Source: Prorocentrum cordatum (lineage: Eukaryota > Sar > Dinophyceae > Prorocentrales > Prorocentraceae). From it: a stretch of 64,000 nucleotides of DNA. Numbering within the stretch: the first letter of the stretch is position 1; each line of letters opens with the position of its first letter. The translations under genes were made by a program, and so were the position numbers. The notes below the pieces were generated by a model. That model was not told the origin of the DNA. It saw nothing but the letters and a program-made list of their open reading frames with translations, and did not search any database. This document shows, in pieces, positions 36,182 through 47,097 of the stretch. The stretch is from assembly GCA_963575745.1 (NCBI GenBank), contig CAUYUJ010002747.1, positions 126,001-190,000 on the forward strand, given 5' to 3'.

Positions 36182-36939
36182 GAGACATTGATGAACCCCG
36201 AGTGGAAGGCATGTGCCAAGGTCGACCCGACGAGGGGCCACATGATCAACACTTCCTTGACATTACGAATGTTTTGGGCGTGTTCTGGAATTCCACTCTG
36301 GCAGATTCAGGTGTCGAAAGGGTCCAAGTTTGCCCGCGAAAATCTCACGGGGCTCTTCGACGGCAAATCTAGGAAATGGCGGGCCATCGATGCGCCCGCG
36401 GCGTGCGCCAAGGAGATGCAGCAAGGCAAGGATCTCAGCAACCCAGACGCCGATGTCCAGACCGCCCACCACGGCATCACATTGGCAGTTGTTGCTTGTA
36501 TCTGGAATAAAGCAGGCCAGTGCAAGCTGAAGCGCGGACCCTCGAGCACGGACAACATCTTCGGCGTTTATAGTGAAGCGACACTTCGCCGTATCTCTTG
36601 CACTCGCTACGCGGTGCACTGTTGTCAGATGTCGGCCCCGAGATGAATCTAGATTTGTGCATCTTCGAGATACACGTGGTCCGCGAGCGGCGCGCAGGCT
36701 ATCCCGTCGCGCGTGCTCACCGCCAGCGGCGCCAAGCCGAAGGCAGCACCTGCGTCGCCGAGCTGTGGTACCACGCAGCCACGATGAGGGAGATCTGGGA
36801 CAGTTTCCAGACGGAGCAGCAAGTCTTTGCGCGGTGCAGGATACGGAATCGCACAGTGAGGATACACCATGCAGCACCGGCTACACCCACGGCGTTTCCG
36901 AACGTCCACGCGTACTCGGACGGGGAGACCGAGGACTGA
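36182..36939 (+). CDS. Weakly coding-like frames, unknown
   Basis: Two overlapping phases contain stretches with balanced composition: GHMINTSLTLRMFWACSGIP and KSRKWRAIDAPAACAKEMQQ (to 36646), then CVAELWYHAATMREIWDSFQ and TEQQVFARCRIRNRTVR (36598-36939). They could be remains of one protein with a phase break near 36620. No motif recognised. Confidence 0.25.
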
Positions 36940-37342
36940 CCTGGCGAATTTCGAGGTCAAGCTGATACCCGAGAACGAGAGATGGTTCCCTCAATGCCAC
37001 AGAGCTCAGTGCAGTATCCTGCTACCTGGAGCGAATTGGATACCAGTGCGACCCCAGCGGCTCCGAGCCGCAGTGCTTCATGGACGGGATGGGAAAAGCT
37101 GCGGACGAATCAGGATCTGACAATCCCTTCACGGGGCCAGGATCTGACAATCCAGTCATGGACCTCTTCCCTGGGGCGCTCTGAAGGCCTACGCGTTCGC
37201 GTGGCCGTGCCGGCTGTGCGTCGCAGACGCCTTGGGACTACGTGGGAAGGCCACGGGATTGGATTGGCTACGGCTTTCGAGGATTGTAAGCCGAAGTTCT
37301 CGGACTGAAGCGACGCGGCGTTTCGGCTGCAAGGAAGGCGGG

Positions 37343-37590
37343 AGTTGTGGTTGCCATGCCAATGTCAGCCTCTCCTCCTGCGCCTCTCTCCCACCTCCCT
37401 TGTGTGCCGCCGGTTTGGCTTACAGGGGCCCATGGGCCACCTGGCGCGCAGGCGACGGGCGCGCCCTGGCCCCGGAAAAGGAAGGAACGCGTACTCTCTC
37501 ACAGCACGGGCGACCATACGTGTCCTTCGTGTCTTCTTGTGTTCCATACAGGTACCCCCGTGCGTTCCACACGGCCCTCATAATTTAGGC
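37343..37590 (+). repeat. Dispersed ~250-bp repeat, copy 2
   Basis: See 31688-31935. The flanks do not match, so the edges of the family are near these coordinates. Confidence 0.75.
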
Positions 37591-37859
37591 TCCCCCCCGA
37601 TGGACTAGGGGCATTTTAACTACCAGGTGCTCGTTTTCCTATTCATTGATTCGCCTGTCGACGCGGGCTCTTGCACCTGCCCCCCTCGCATGTTTCGAGC
37701 AGGTGTGGTCTCCCCCGTAGTTCGCACTGCAGCAAACAGTCGCGTTCAGCAGAGGTCTGGAAACAGGCCCCCCTCCTTGCCCCCTTTTCCGCCCAATGTC
37801 GAAACGCCGAATGCGACCACGTTCACAAGATAGGAACTCAGTCCCTAGTGCTTTCGGCC

Positions 37860-38055
37860 CTGCTAACTTAGGTCGCCTCCCACAGGATCAGGGTTACTTT
37901 GATTGCCATGGTGCGGCTGTTCCATGGCAGCTTAGGTCCCCTCCTAATTCAGGTCCCTTCCCAACTTCGGTTCCCTTCTGACTCGGGCCCCCTCCTAACG
38001 TAGGTCCCCTCCTGTCCTGGGCCCTTCCTAACTTAGGTCCCCTCCTCCCTGTGGT
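37860..38055 (+). repeat. ~20-bp minisatellite CTAACTTAGGTCCCCTCC
   Basis: Five or six imperfect copies (AGGTCCCCTCCTAATTC, AGGTCCCTTCCCAACTTC, AGGTCCCCTCCTCCC). Confidence 0.6.
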
Positions 38056-38289
38056 GCTTTCGTTGCCGTGGTGCGGTGGCATTGCGCCGCTGCCCGAGCC
38101 TCCGCGCCAGGCGTCCCGAGCTGGCGGGCGCAGCGCGGGGCGGTTGCCACCGCCTGGGCTCCGCCGAGGGCGCCCGCCGGCCTGCGTGGGCCCCTGTGGC
38201 ACGCGGCGGTTGGCGCCACGTGGGGCAGAGGGCTGGGGTGTCAAGCAGTGGCGAAGCGTCCTGGCTTGCCTCCCAGACCCCTTTTGCGT

Positions 38290-38440
38290 GGTGACAGATA
38301 TCACGACAGGAGATTTCTGTATATTTTCAGCCTCCCGGGGCCCTTCCCAGGCCTCGGGACCGTCAGAGAACGAATCGAAATCAAAAACCTGTCCAGGGGA
38401 CGGGGTCCAGACCCCTGGGGGTCGACGTTGTGAAAAAATC
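38290..38440 (-). repeat. Dispersed repeat, inverted copy 3
   Basis: Its reverse complement reads GACGGTCCCGAGGCCTGGGA followed by sequence alignable to 53900-54000 and 90-180. It is more diverged than the other two copies. Confidence 0.5.
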
Positions 38441-38924
38441 ACGCCGTCGGGGGCTTGGGCTATATGTAAAGGCCCACCAGGGAATGTCCAAAGAAGTTGT
38501 TTTTGGCCTGCGCGAGGTGCCCGTCGAACATGTATGGTTGAGGTGGTTCGGTTTTAGCACATCGGGCTCGCGTTCTAAGAACATCGTTTTTGTTATTAGA
38601 ACATGCGCTGGTCCCAAAAACATGGTGTGTAAGCCTGCAGAACTGCCGGGACGGTTCGCCCCTGCCCGACCCGCGGGGGGAGGACCGGTTTGGCCTTTGG
38701 GAAGGGCCCTCGTCGCCGCGGCTTGGCGCAGCCTGGAGTGCCGGTGTGTTTTTGGACTCCGGGGAGGGGTCCCGGATCTGATGTCGAGCTGCCGTTGTCT
38801 CGGCTCGCCCTGCTGCGAGTCGGGGGCAGCGTTAGTTGTGAGGATCTCGCGCGGCGCGCAGTAGTTGCACTATCTAGTCTACATGTCATCTCCGCAAGCT
38901 ATAGGTCGACGTTCGCGCGGCGAT

Positions 38925-39058
38925 GCTCCGGCGTCAGTCCGACGTAAATCCAACGCAATTCCGACGTAATCCAACGTGAACCCCACGGAAAGCCGACGAA
39001 ATCCGACGTGAGCCCGACGTAAATCCGACGTGGCTCCGACGTAAATCGGGTGTCGAAT
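38925..39058 (+). repeat. CCGACGTAAATC minisatellite
   Basis: About nine units of 11-17 bp (TCCGACGTAAAT, CCAACGTGAACC, CCCGACGTAAATCC). They resemble the GATGAGTTT arrays in unit length but not in sequence. Confidence 0.75.
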
Positions 39059-39124
39059 TGCCACGCGAGGTATCAAGGATTTTCTTCGTAATTAACGTTA
39101 GCAAGGGTGCCCTTCGGCCATTTT

Positions 39125-39225
39125 CCCCTTTTTGGGCCTCCTGGGAGGCCCTCGTCGCCACCGCTGGATTCGCCTTGAAATTCTGGTCGGAACGCGCCCT
39201 GGGAGAGGTCCGGGCGGTAGCGGTA
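39125..39225 (+). repeat. Dispersed GCTGGAT(T/C)CGCC family copy
   Basis: TTTGGGCCTCCTGGGAGGCC, CCACCGCTGGATTCGCC, TGAAATTCTGGTC and GGAACGCGCCCTGGGAGAGG match 45815-45920. It is related to the tandem units at 16690-16995. Confidence 0.65.
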
Positions 39226-39934
39226 TCGGTGCCTGGCTTGTCCAGAAGAGCCGGTGCTTTTGGGCTCTGGGAGGGGTCCGGGGCGTGATGTCAAGGTGCC
39301 GTTGTCTCAGCTCGCCCTGCTGCGAGTCAGGGGCAGCGTTGGCAGGGGTGCCCTCGAGGGCGCGAAGTGTTCCGCGCTTCGCGCTTCGGCTGCGATTCTT
39401 CCTCGTTCTCCTCTTGTCCCCTGGGGGGGGCGGCGCGGGAGCTTGAAACGATCTGTGCTTCGCGCTTCGCGCGGAGCGCGAACTTGGGCACCCTTGATCG
39501 GTTTGGCCATGAAGCGGACGGGTCCTGTCGGACGAGCCTAGGTCGAGAGGCATCCGTTCCGGAGCCTTTTGAAACACTCTCGGAGCGTTCCGGAACGCTC
39601 TGAAGCGACCGCGGCGCCCGATACGGATTCAGACCCGCCGCTTCTCACATGCACCTGTGCTCCTCCCCAGCGACCTTCGGCCCTCCCGGGCTTCCCGGGG
39701 GCTTCTCGTCGCCGCGCCCGGCTGCGCGCCGAAAAACGGAGCAGTTTGGACTGATGGGCGGCCGATTTTGCACCACCATTACCATAGGTAGGGGAGGGAG
39801 GAGGAGGAGGAGGAGGAGGAGGAGGAGGAGGAGGAGGGCCTCCCTATGCTACCTTCTCTCCCGTTCTACATGTGGCAGCGGTGGTGGGAAATGGGCCCCT
39901 CATGAACCCTAGGAGGACTGGAGACTGGAGTTAA
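39226..39934. other. Gene-less stretch
   Basis: Contains CGCGCTTCGCGCTTCGG-type short inversions (39378, 39465), GTTCCGGAACGCTCT near 39590 (related sites at 46010 and 53480) and a (GGA)12 run at 39797-39838. No supported gene. Confidence 0.5.
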
Positions 39935-40066
39935 GTCGGGCACGTCCCTCTACAGGAAGAAATTGTCAAAAGTAAAAATTGTTTGGGGACGATTTTTCTG
40001 TCAATTTTGACAATTTTTGAATATTTTGTTTGAACTTTTTTGTCCAAATAGGGTGACATGCCCGAC
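39935..40066. mobile_element. AT-rich MITE-like element, 132 bp
   Basis: GTCGGGCACGTCCCTCTA at the left faces the complement of TAGGGTGACATGCCCGAC at the right. The inside is AT-rich (TTTTGACAATTTTTGAA), in contrast to the flanks. No coding capacity. Confidence 0.6.
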
Positions 40067-40784
40067 CTAGACTGGTGGGGAGCGGAGCTGGGCCTGGCGG
40101 GAGGTCAGCCGCGGGTCTCAAGGGGCCTTCCTCCAAGAAGCGGGCCACGTGACATGTCGCACCGTGTCCCGGCTCCCAGGGCCCCCGAGGGGCCCTCGGA
40201 TTGTCAGACAGCAAGTCGGGATGAAGAAAATTGGTGCTGAGGTGAGGCCCCTTGGTCCAGGGCAGTTTCCCTTCTGGACCTTTTTGTTATTTGTGGTCAT
40301 GGAACATTTACCGATGCTGACGGTGTGTGTAGAATTTGGCATTCCTCGAACGTGTGCATTTTTTCTCGGCGAGGACCGTCGAGGAGCGTCTTGGATCATC
40401 TTGCAACAAAAAACGCGCACGACATCGAAACATGCACGGGGATTGGACGTCCGAGCGATGGCAAGTTGTTCTTCATGGCCATGAGAAACAAACATATGTA
40501 TCGATGCTGACGGTGTGTGTGTGTGGTTGTGTGTAGAGCCGGGGTTTCTTTTCAATGTCGGCCTCCGCGGGGCCCATTTCTCAGATCCCTCATCCTTTCA
40601 GGCATCGTCATCATTTCAGTCGTCCTCAGCTTTCTTGTGACCAACTCCGTCATCACAGACGCTGAGGATGAGAGCAGCTCATCACCCTTCTCGCGGCAAA
40701 GGCTAGGGCAATCGCATCAAGAAGCAAGCTGCTAGCTATCCCCTCGTCAGACAATGTCCTGAGGCGCGAGCCGATCATCCTCAT
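40067..40784. other. Gene-less stretch
   Basis: GATGCTGACGGTGTGTGT occurs twice (40313 and 40504), in two copies of a short direct repeat ~190 bp apart. No supported gene. Confidence 0.4.
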
Positions 40785-41112
40785 CGTTGTCGTCATCGTC
40801 ATCATCATCAGCATCATAGCATCATCACTAGCACCATCAACGTCATCGTAGTTGTCGTCATCGTCAGCAGCTTCAACATCAACATCACCATCATCAACAT
40901 CATCAGCATCACCAGCATCAGACGCATCATCATCATCACCGTCATCATCACCATCATCATCATCATCATCATGATCATGATGATCATCATCATCATCATC
41001 ATCATCAGCATCATCAGCATCAGCATCAGCATCAGCATCAGCATTATCATCACCATCACCATCACCATCACCATCACCATCACCACCGCCATCGGCGTCA
41101 GCGCCAGCGTCA
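40785..41112 (+). repeat. (CAT)n / (CATCAC)n microsatellite
   Basis: Over 300 bp of CATCATCAGCATCACCAT permutations. The Ile/Ser/His and Asp/Met frames across it are repeat translations. Confidence 0.9.
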
Positions 41113-41325
41113 GCATCATCGCTATCGTCAGCGCCATCGTGGCGAGTATCTCTTTCTCCCCCAGGTTGGCCTTCCTCTCCCTCCCGCCGCACCTGGACCT
41201 GCTCTCCGGCCAGACGCGGCCTGGCTCGTGGCCTGCAGGGCCCTGGCCGCGCAGCGGCGGGTGGACCCAGACAAGCCCAAGCGGCCCGTTTCCGCGTGCC
41301 CTCGGGGAGCGGGGCGTGCTTCTCC

Positions 41326-41403
41326 TCCTGCTGCTGCTGCTGCTGCTGCTGCTCCTCCTCCTCCTCCTCCTCCTCCTCCTCCTCCTCCTCCTCCTCCCCC
41401 TCC
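41326..41403 (+). repeat. (CTG)9 followed by (CTC)18
   Basis: Pure trinucleotide runs switching from CTG to CTC. Confidence 0.9.
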
Positions 41404-41704
41404 ACAATTACTCAATATGAATACTACTCTCCCTCTTCCCCTGATGGCGTGCTGGGAGTGGCCGACTCCCCCCCCGCGTATTGTTTTTTACACAGGATTC
41501 CCGGAGTTGGGTTTTCGCCTGCGTTTTTTTTCAAAATGCTGCTCTCGCTGAGGCGCCGGCCTCATTTCTGCTCCCGAATCGTTCCGAATCGTGCTCCCGC
41601 TGCAGCGTGGGCCTCATTTTCGGATCGGTGTTTGGCTTCCGTCGTTCAGGATGGCGTTCTCGCCCCAGCGCGGGCCTTTTTCTCGCGCGCCCATCCGCCC
41701 GCCA

Positions 41705-41995
41705 CCACCGCGCCGCACCGCCACCACCACCACCACCACCACCACCACCACCACCACCACCACCCACCACCACCACCACCACACACCACCACCACACCAC
41801 CACACCACACCACCACCCAACCACCACCACCACCAGCACCACCACCCACCACCACCACCACAACCACCACCAGCACCACCACCACCACCACACCACCACT
41901 ACCACCACCACGACCACCACCACCACCACCACCACCACAACCACGCACACACGCACGCACGCACGCACGCGCACCACCACCCACTACGCACGCGC
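41705..41995 (+). repeat. (CAC)n array with GCAC tail
   Basis: CACCACCAC array with occasional CA dinucleotides, then ACGCACGCACGC at 41945-41975. Confidence 0.9.
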
Positions 41996-42299
41996 GCGCG
42001 GAGCCACAGGTCCGCTACGACACGCGTCCGCGGATAGAGAAAATCAGCGCCATGGTAAGGGATGGGAGGGAGGGATAGGACGTCAGATATGACGCGAGCG
42101 CACCTAGCTTGTCCCCCTCCTCCCCCTCCCCCTCCTTCCTCCGCCTCCTCCCCCTCCCTCGCGTGCCCTCGAGCCTCCGCTCGTTCCGAGTCCGCGCCGC
42201 GGGAGCCCTTCCGCTCCTTCCCCCCTCGCCGCGGGCCGTCCTCCCTCCCCTCGCCTCCGTGGCCGCCGCCGCCCCAGCCGGTCCGCGGCTGGGCGCCGG

Positions 42300-43500
42300 G
42301 AGCAGTACTGGCGCGCAGAGGCGCGGGCCGCTGCTCGCCTCCTGGACGCGTTCGCGGCGGTCGCGGGCCACCGCTGGTCCGCCGCCACCCGCCTCAGCGC
42401 GGCCTTCGCGGAGGCGCTCGCGCGGGCGGACAGTCCTGGCGATGCTGGAGGTGGCGGCGCGCAAGTCGGAGCAGATGACGCCGCTGAGATCGACGCCGAG
42501 TTCGCGCAGCTCCGCGCCTCGGCCGCGTCGCGCGTCGTACTCCTTGTGACGCCAGCGCGGTGCCTTTCGGGCGCGGTGGTCCTGCCGCTTCTGCTTGCCC
42601 CGGCGGTCGGCGTGGACATGGCTGCCATCGAGGTGTCCTTCAGACGGCTACCTCCATCGTCGAGGAGACGGAGGCCGACGTGCGCGCCCTGGCTCACCTG
42701 GCCGCGCTTGGCGCCCTTTCTTCGGGGTCGCGGGCAAGGAGCAAGGACAAGAACAAGGTCGACGCCGCCGAGCTGGCCAGGCAGGAGATCAACCTGGCCT
42801 CCGCCGAGCGCCGCGAGCTGGAGGCCCAGCTCGCGGCCGCCCGCGCCGCGGCGGTGGAGCTGGCGGCGGCGGCTGGCACGGAGACTTGAGCGGCAGGGCC
42901 GTCACGAGGGACGTTGGCGACAAGCTGTGCTGGAAGCCCGCGTGCGGCCGTGGCCGCTGCGATGCTGCCGCCCGAGGCCCGCTCATCTGGGCGCCGCAGC
43001 GGGATGGTGGCGTGGCGACCCTTCGAGGCAGTGGCCAGCTCTTCGGGGCGCCTCGGCGGCAGTGGGCTGCTGATCTTGGCGCCGCAGCGATGAGTAGTGC
43101 CACCGGCGGCAGTGGCCTGCTCCTCGCGGCGCCACTTTTCGACGATGAGGTCCCTTCTTCCTGCGGCAGTGGCCCGTTCATCGGGGCGCCGCATGCAGTT
43201 CGTGGTCCTTTCCCTCTCAGCGGCAGTGGCCCGCTCATTGGGGCGTCGCTGGTCGGGGGTGACTTTGCAGAGGTGAACGCTGATGGCTCCGACTGCGTCG
43301 AGGTCGGCACAGACGACGTCGTCGCGGCGGAGGCCCGGGCCGTCAGCGAGCGGGACGGCGGCGAATCCCTGCGCCAGGTAGAGGGCGGGGCCATGCTGGA
43401 GTCCCCTCCTGAGGCCGCTGGCCCTTCCTGCGACACGAGCGCGGGAATGGGGCGCGTCGGCTCCGACCGACTCAGTTCCGCTTCGCTCTCACTCTCGCTC
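42300..43500 (+). CDS. Possible multi-frame gene, Ala-rich, with GSGPLIGAP repeats
   Basis: Three adjoining stretches look protein-like in different phases. At 42300-42545: EQYWRAEARAAARLLDAFAA and AATRLSAAFAEALARADSPG, followed by a hydrophobic segment to ~42610. At 42640-42889: IVEETEADVRALAHLAALGA and ELARQEINLASAERRELEAQ, stop at 42889. At 42960-43500: degenerate repeats GSGQLFGAP, GSGLLLAAP, GSGPFIGAP and GSGPLIGAS, then an acidic/Ser tail. Introns or frameshifts would be needed to join them. Bias from high GC and Ala-rich repeats can mimic coding, so this is a weak call. Confidence 0.25.
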
Positions 43501-43514
43501 ACTATTTTTTCTCC

Positions 43515-43881
43515 CCCCTTTCTCCCTCCTCCTCCTCCTCCTCCGCCTCTTCCTCCGCCTCCTCCTCCCCCTCGTCCTTCGGTGCGGTTTCGGCCCTCGG
43601 CGCTGCGTGCCGGAGACCGAGCAGGGCGCCAGCCACGGCCTACCGGTCAGGGCAAGCGCGATAGCAATACAACCCAAACGCGATTGAAACATTCGCCTTC
43701 CTCCTCCTCCTCCTTCTCCTCCTCCTCCTCCTCCTCCTCTTCCTCCTCTTCCTCCTCTTCCCTTCTCCTCCTCTCCTCGTCCTTCTCCTCCTCCTCGTCG
43801 TCCTCCTCCTCCTCCTCGTCGTCCTCCTCCTCCTCCCTTCCCCTCCTCCTCCTCCTCCTCCTCCTCCTCCTCCTCCTCCTC

Positions 43882-43916
<35 letters not shown>

Positions 43917-44140
43917 CCTTTCTCCTCGTCCTCCTCCTCCTCCTTCTCCTCCTTCTCCTCGTCCTCCTTCTCCTCCTCCTCCCCCCCTCTTCCACCCCCT
44001 CCTCCTCTTCCTCCTCCTCCTCGTCCTCGTTTTCCTCCTCGACCTCCTCCTCCTCCTCCTCCCCCTCCTCCTCCTCCTCCTCCTCCTCCTCCTCCTCCTC
44101 CTCCTCCGCCTCCTCCCGCTCCTCATCCTCCTTCCCCTCC
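43515..44140 (+). repeat. (CTC)n/(TCC)n polypyrimidine array
   Basis: Over 500 bp of CTCCTCCTC with TTC and GTC variants, broken by 43577-43690. Frames across it are poly-Ser/Pro/Leu or poly-Glu/Arg artefacts. Confidence 0.9.
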
Positions 44141-44149
44141 TCACGGAGC

Positions 44150-45487
44150 GTGCAACGACTGCGCCAAGGTGGGTGTGGAGCTGCATGCAGGCGCTGCCTC
44201 TGGGGCCTCTTCTGGAGCTCCCTATGGGGGTACGAACCGCGGGAGGGGTGTGCCGAGATGGGGGTGCAACTACACGTGGGCGCTGCCACCTTCGGTGGAG
44301 CTCTCTATGGGGCTCCGACGTCGTGTGAAGGGTGCACCGAAATGGGTGGCGGAGCTGCATGCGACCTGTCCCAATGGGGCCTTCGGTTGAGCTCCCTATG
44401 GGGCCACGAACCGTGCGAGGGGTGGAACTGCATGCGAACTTTCCCATTGGGGCCTTCGATGGGGCTCCTTGATGAACCACGAATCGTGTGTGATGGGGGC
44501 AGAACTGCATGCGAATTTTCCAAGTGGGGCCTGCGGTGGGGTCCCTTGAGGGGCAACGAACCGTGTGAGGGGTGCGCCGAAAATTGGTTGTGGTGCCACC
44601 ATTCGAATTTTCCCACTGGGGCCTTCGGTGGAGCTCCTTGTGGGGCCACGAGCCGTGTAAGATGTGGGCGGGATTGCATACGAACCCTGCCACAGGGATT
44701 TGATGGGGCACCCTACGGGGCCACGAGCCGTGTGCGGGGTGCGCCGAAATGGAGGGTGGAACTGTATGCGAATTGCCCCACTGGGGCCTGGAACTGCATG
44801 CGAACTTTCCCATTGGGGCCTGCGAATGGGCTCCCCTGTGGGGCTACTACGAACCGTTTGAGGGCTGCGCCGAAATTGGGCGGTGGTGCCATTCGAACTT
44901 TCCCATTGCGGCCTTCGGTGGAGCTCCCCATGGGGCCACGATCCGTGTGAGGGGTGCGCCAACATGGGGGCGGAACTGCATGCGCGCCCTGCCACTGGGG
45001 CCTTCGGTGGGGCACCCTATGAGGCCACGAGCCGTGTGAGTGGTGCGCCGAAATAGGCGATGGAACTGCATGCAATTTTTTCCGCTGGGGCTTGCGATGG
45101 AGCTCCGGGCCACGAACCGTGTGAGGGGTGCGCTGGAATGCGGGCGGCACTGCATGCGAACTTTCACATTGGGGACCTTAGGAGGAGCTCCCTATGGGGC
45201 CACGAACCGTGTGAGGAGTCTGCCGAAAGGGGGATGGAACTGCATGTGAATTTTCCCACTGTGACCTCAGGTGGGGCTCCATAGGGCTGTGAGGGGTGCG
45301 CCGAGATGGAGGGTGGAACTGCATGCGAATTCTCCCACTGGGGCCTGCCGTTGGGCTCCCTGAAGGGGCCACGAACCGGGAGAGGGGTGCGTTGAAAATT
45401 GGCGGTGGTGCCTCCATGCGAACTTTCCCACTGGGGCCTTCGGTGGAGCTCCCAGTGGGGCCACGAAACGTGTGAGGGGTGTGCCAT
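44150..45487 (+). repeat. ~88-bp tandem satellite, ~15 copies
   Basis: The unit contains GGGGCCACGAACCGTGTGAG, GGGTGCGCCGAAATGG, GGAACTGCATGCGAACTTTC and CCACTGGGGCCTTCGGTGGA. Successive copies of the CCACGAACCGTG block fall at about 44400, 44477, 44550, 44643, 44720, 44845, 44935, 45023, 45109, 45199, 45369 and 45460, mostly 77-93 bp apart, with one long interval. Copies vary by substitutions and indels. Long frames on both strands here are satellite translations. Confidence 0.85.
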
Positions 45488-45612
45488 GATGATGATGATG
45501 GTGATGATGATGATGCTGATGATGACGATGATGATGCTGCTGCTGATGATGATGATGGTGATGATGATGGTGATGTCGATGGTGATGGTGATGGTGATGG
45601 TGATTATGACAA
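45488..45612 (+). repeat. (GAT)n / (GGT GAT)n microsatellite
   Basis: ATGATGATGGTGATG array directly abutting the satellite. Confidence 0.9.
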
Positions 45613-45799
45613 GGCGGGCAGAGGCAAGGATGAGGAGGAAGGAGGAGGAGGGAGGAGGGGAGGAGGAAGGAGTGAGGGACTCGGGGTGCTGTCTCTCCAA
45701 AACGAGGACCCAACACTACTGGATGGTTGGGAAAACAAGCTGTGGCTCAAGTGTCAGAGTATAGAGTCAGAGGGGGAAGAGGTACTCATACCGCTGCCC

Positions 45800-45925
45800 T
45801 TGCCTCGCCTTCGCCTCGTTGGGGCCTTCCGCAGGAGACCCTCGTCTCCACCGCTGGATCCGCCCCGAAATCGTGGTCAGGACGCACCCCTGGAGAGGTC
45901 TGGGGAGTCGCGGTATCGGTCCCTC
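45800..45925 (+). repeat. Dispersed GCTGGATCCGCC family copy
   Basis: GGGGCCTTCCGCAGGAGACC, CTCCACCGCTGGATCCGCC, CGAAATCGTGGTCAGGACGC and CCCTGGAGAGGTC match 39125-39225. Confidence 0.65.
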
Positions 45926-46092
45926 TTTGCTTCCCCACAGGAGTGGCCCGCGACGGCGTGCCTTCCGGGGCAGGGCAGTCGGCCGGGGCTGGGGCAGGGG
46001 CGAGTCGTTCCAGACTGCGCCAGAGCGCTCTGGAACGGGCGCGGCGCCCGATGCATCCTTCAGAACCGCTGGGTCTCCGAGATCCCCAATGT

Positions 46093-46272
46093 AGGGGGCG
46101 AAGAACGGTCCAAGTTATAGATTTTTCCGCCATCGGGGACGCCTGTCCCTTGGGCGGCTGCAAAGTTTATGCCCCTGCGTGGTACCGTAGGGGTATAAAC
46201 TCTCAGCCGCTCGGGGGACAGGCGTCCCCGACCTCGGAAAGTCTCTGTCATAATTACCGTTCTCCGCCCGCT
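46093..46272. mobile_element. Foldback MITE, 180 bp, with AATGT target duplication
   Basis: The element is an almost complete hairpin: arms of ~85 bp (AGGGGGCGAAGAACGG..., TCGGGGACGCCTGTCCC...) meet at a short loop around GGTACC (~46180-46190). The inner ~44 bp pair with only a few mismatches. AATGT flanks both sides (46088-46092 and 46273-46277). No ORF. The single-stranded form would be a long stem. Confidence 0.8.
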
Positions 46273-46504
46273 AATGTGTCCTGGTCCGATCTTGACTTGG
46301 TCTTGGCTCCGTCTTACGCGGGCCGTTCGGCGTCGGCCCCTTTCTGTGCCGAGATTTTTCCGATGGTGTAGTTTCTTCAATCTTGGCGCTGCCTTTCGAC
46401 TCGGCCCTCGGGGGCCGTTGTATCGGGCCCCGGGACCACACAAATGCTTCCGTGGCGAGCAGTGCTGGCCCCAGGGGGGTCGGGACCTGTGGGACCCCTC
46501 CCCG

Positions 46505-46682
46505 TCCTGTTCCTCTTCCTCCTCCTCCTCCGCCTCCTCCTCCTCCCCCTCCTCCTCCTCCTCCTCCTCCTCCTTTTCCTCCTCCTCCTCCTCCTCCTCC
46601 TCCCCCTCCTCCTCCTCCTTCCCCTCCTCCTCCTCCTCCTCCTCCTCCTCCTCCTCCTCCTCCTCTTCCTCCTCCTCCTCCA
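46505..46682 (+). repeat. (CTC)n microsatellite
   Basis: CTCCTCCTCC with CCC and TTC interruptions. Confidence 0.9.
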
Positions 46683-47097
46683 CAAAGCATGTCTTTGGAT
46701 GTCAGGGTATCGGGGCTCGCGCACCGGGGGGCAGCGCCGGCGGTTCAGCCAATCCCCTCGGGTTGGCCCGTGTTCGGCAGCCATGTGAAACCGCCCACAA
46801 GGAGCCTCGCCTTGCACAATCGAAGGATAGGGTGCAGTCAACCCGCATACTGAGGATGGGCATCCTTCCCAAGGGTGCCCTTGCATCCGGGCCCCCTCGG
46901 CTATTCCTCAGCGACTCTCGCTGGCCAACCTCGTTCGAAAAGCGCTAACGTGGCCATCCAAGGCCCCTCCATCCTCACCGCGCAGCCCAGGCAGGCTGCA
47001 TCCCTTCCGCCCGCTGGAGCCGGCGGGAGGATGCCGGAGGGTGGCGGGAGGGAGGTGGCGGCCCCGCGGGCGGAAGACCGGCGGAAGCAAGAGAAAT

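Noticed and set aside
40653-41420. Asp/Met-rich minus-strand and Ile/Ser-rich plus-strand frames
   Set aside because: (CAT)n microsatellite translation.
44150-45167. Several 100-260 codon frames over the satellite
   Set aside because: They follow the repeat unit in every phase and strand; no residue bias points to one coding frame.
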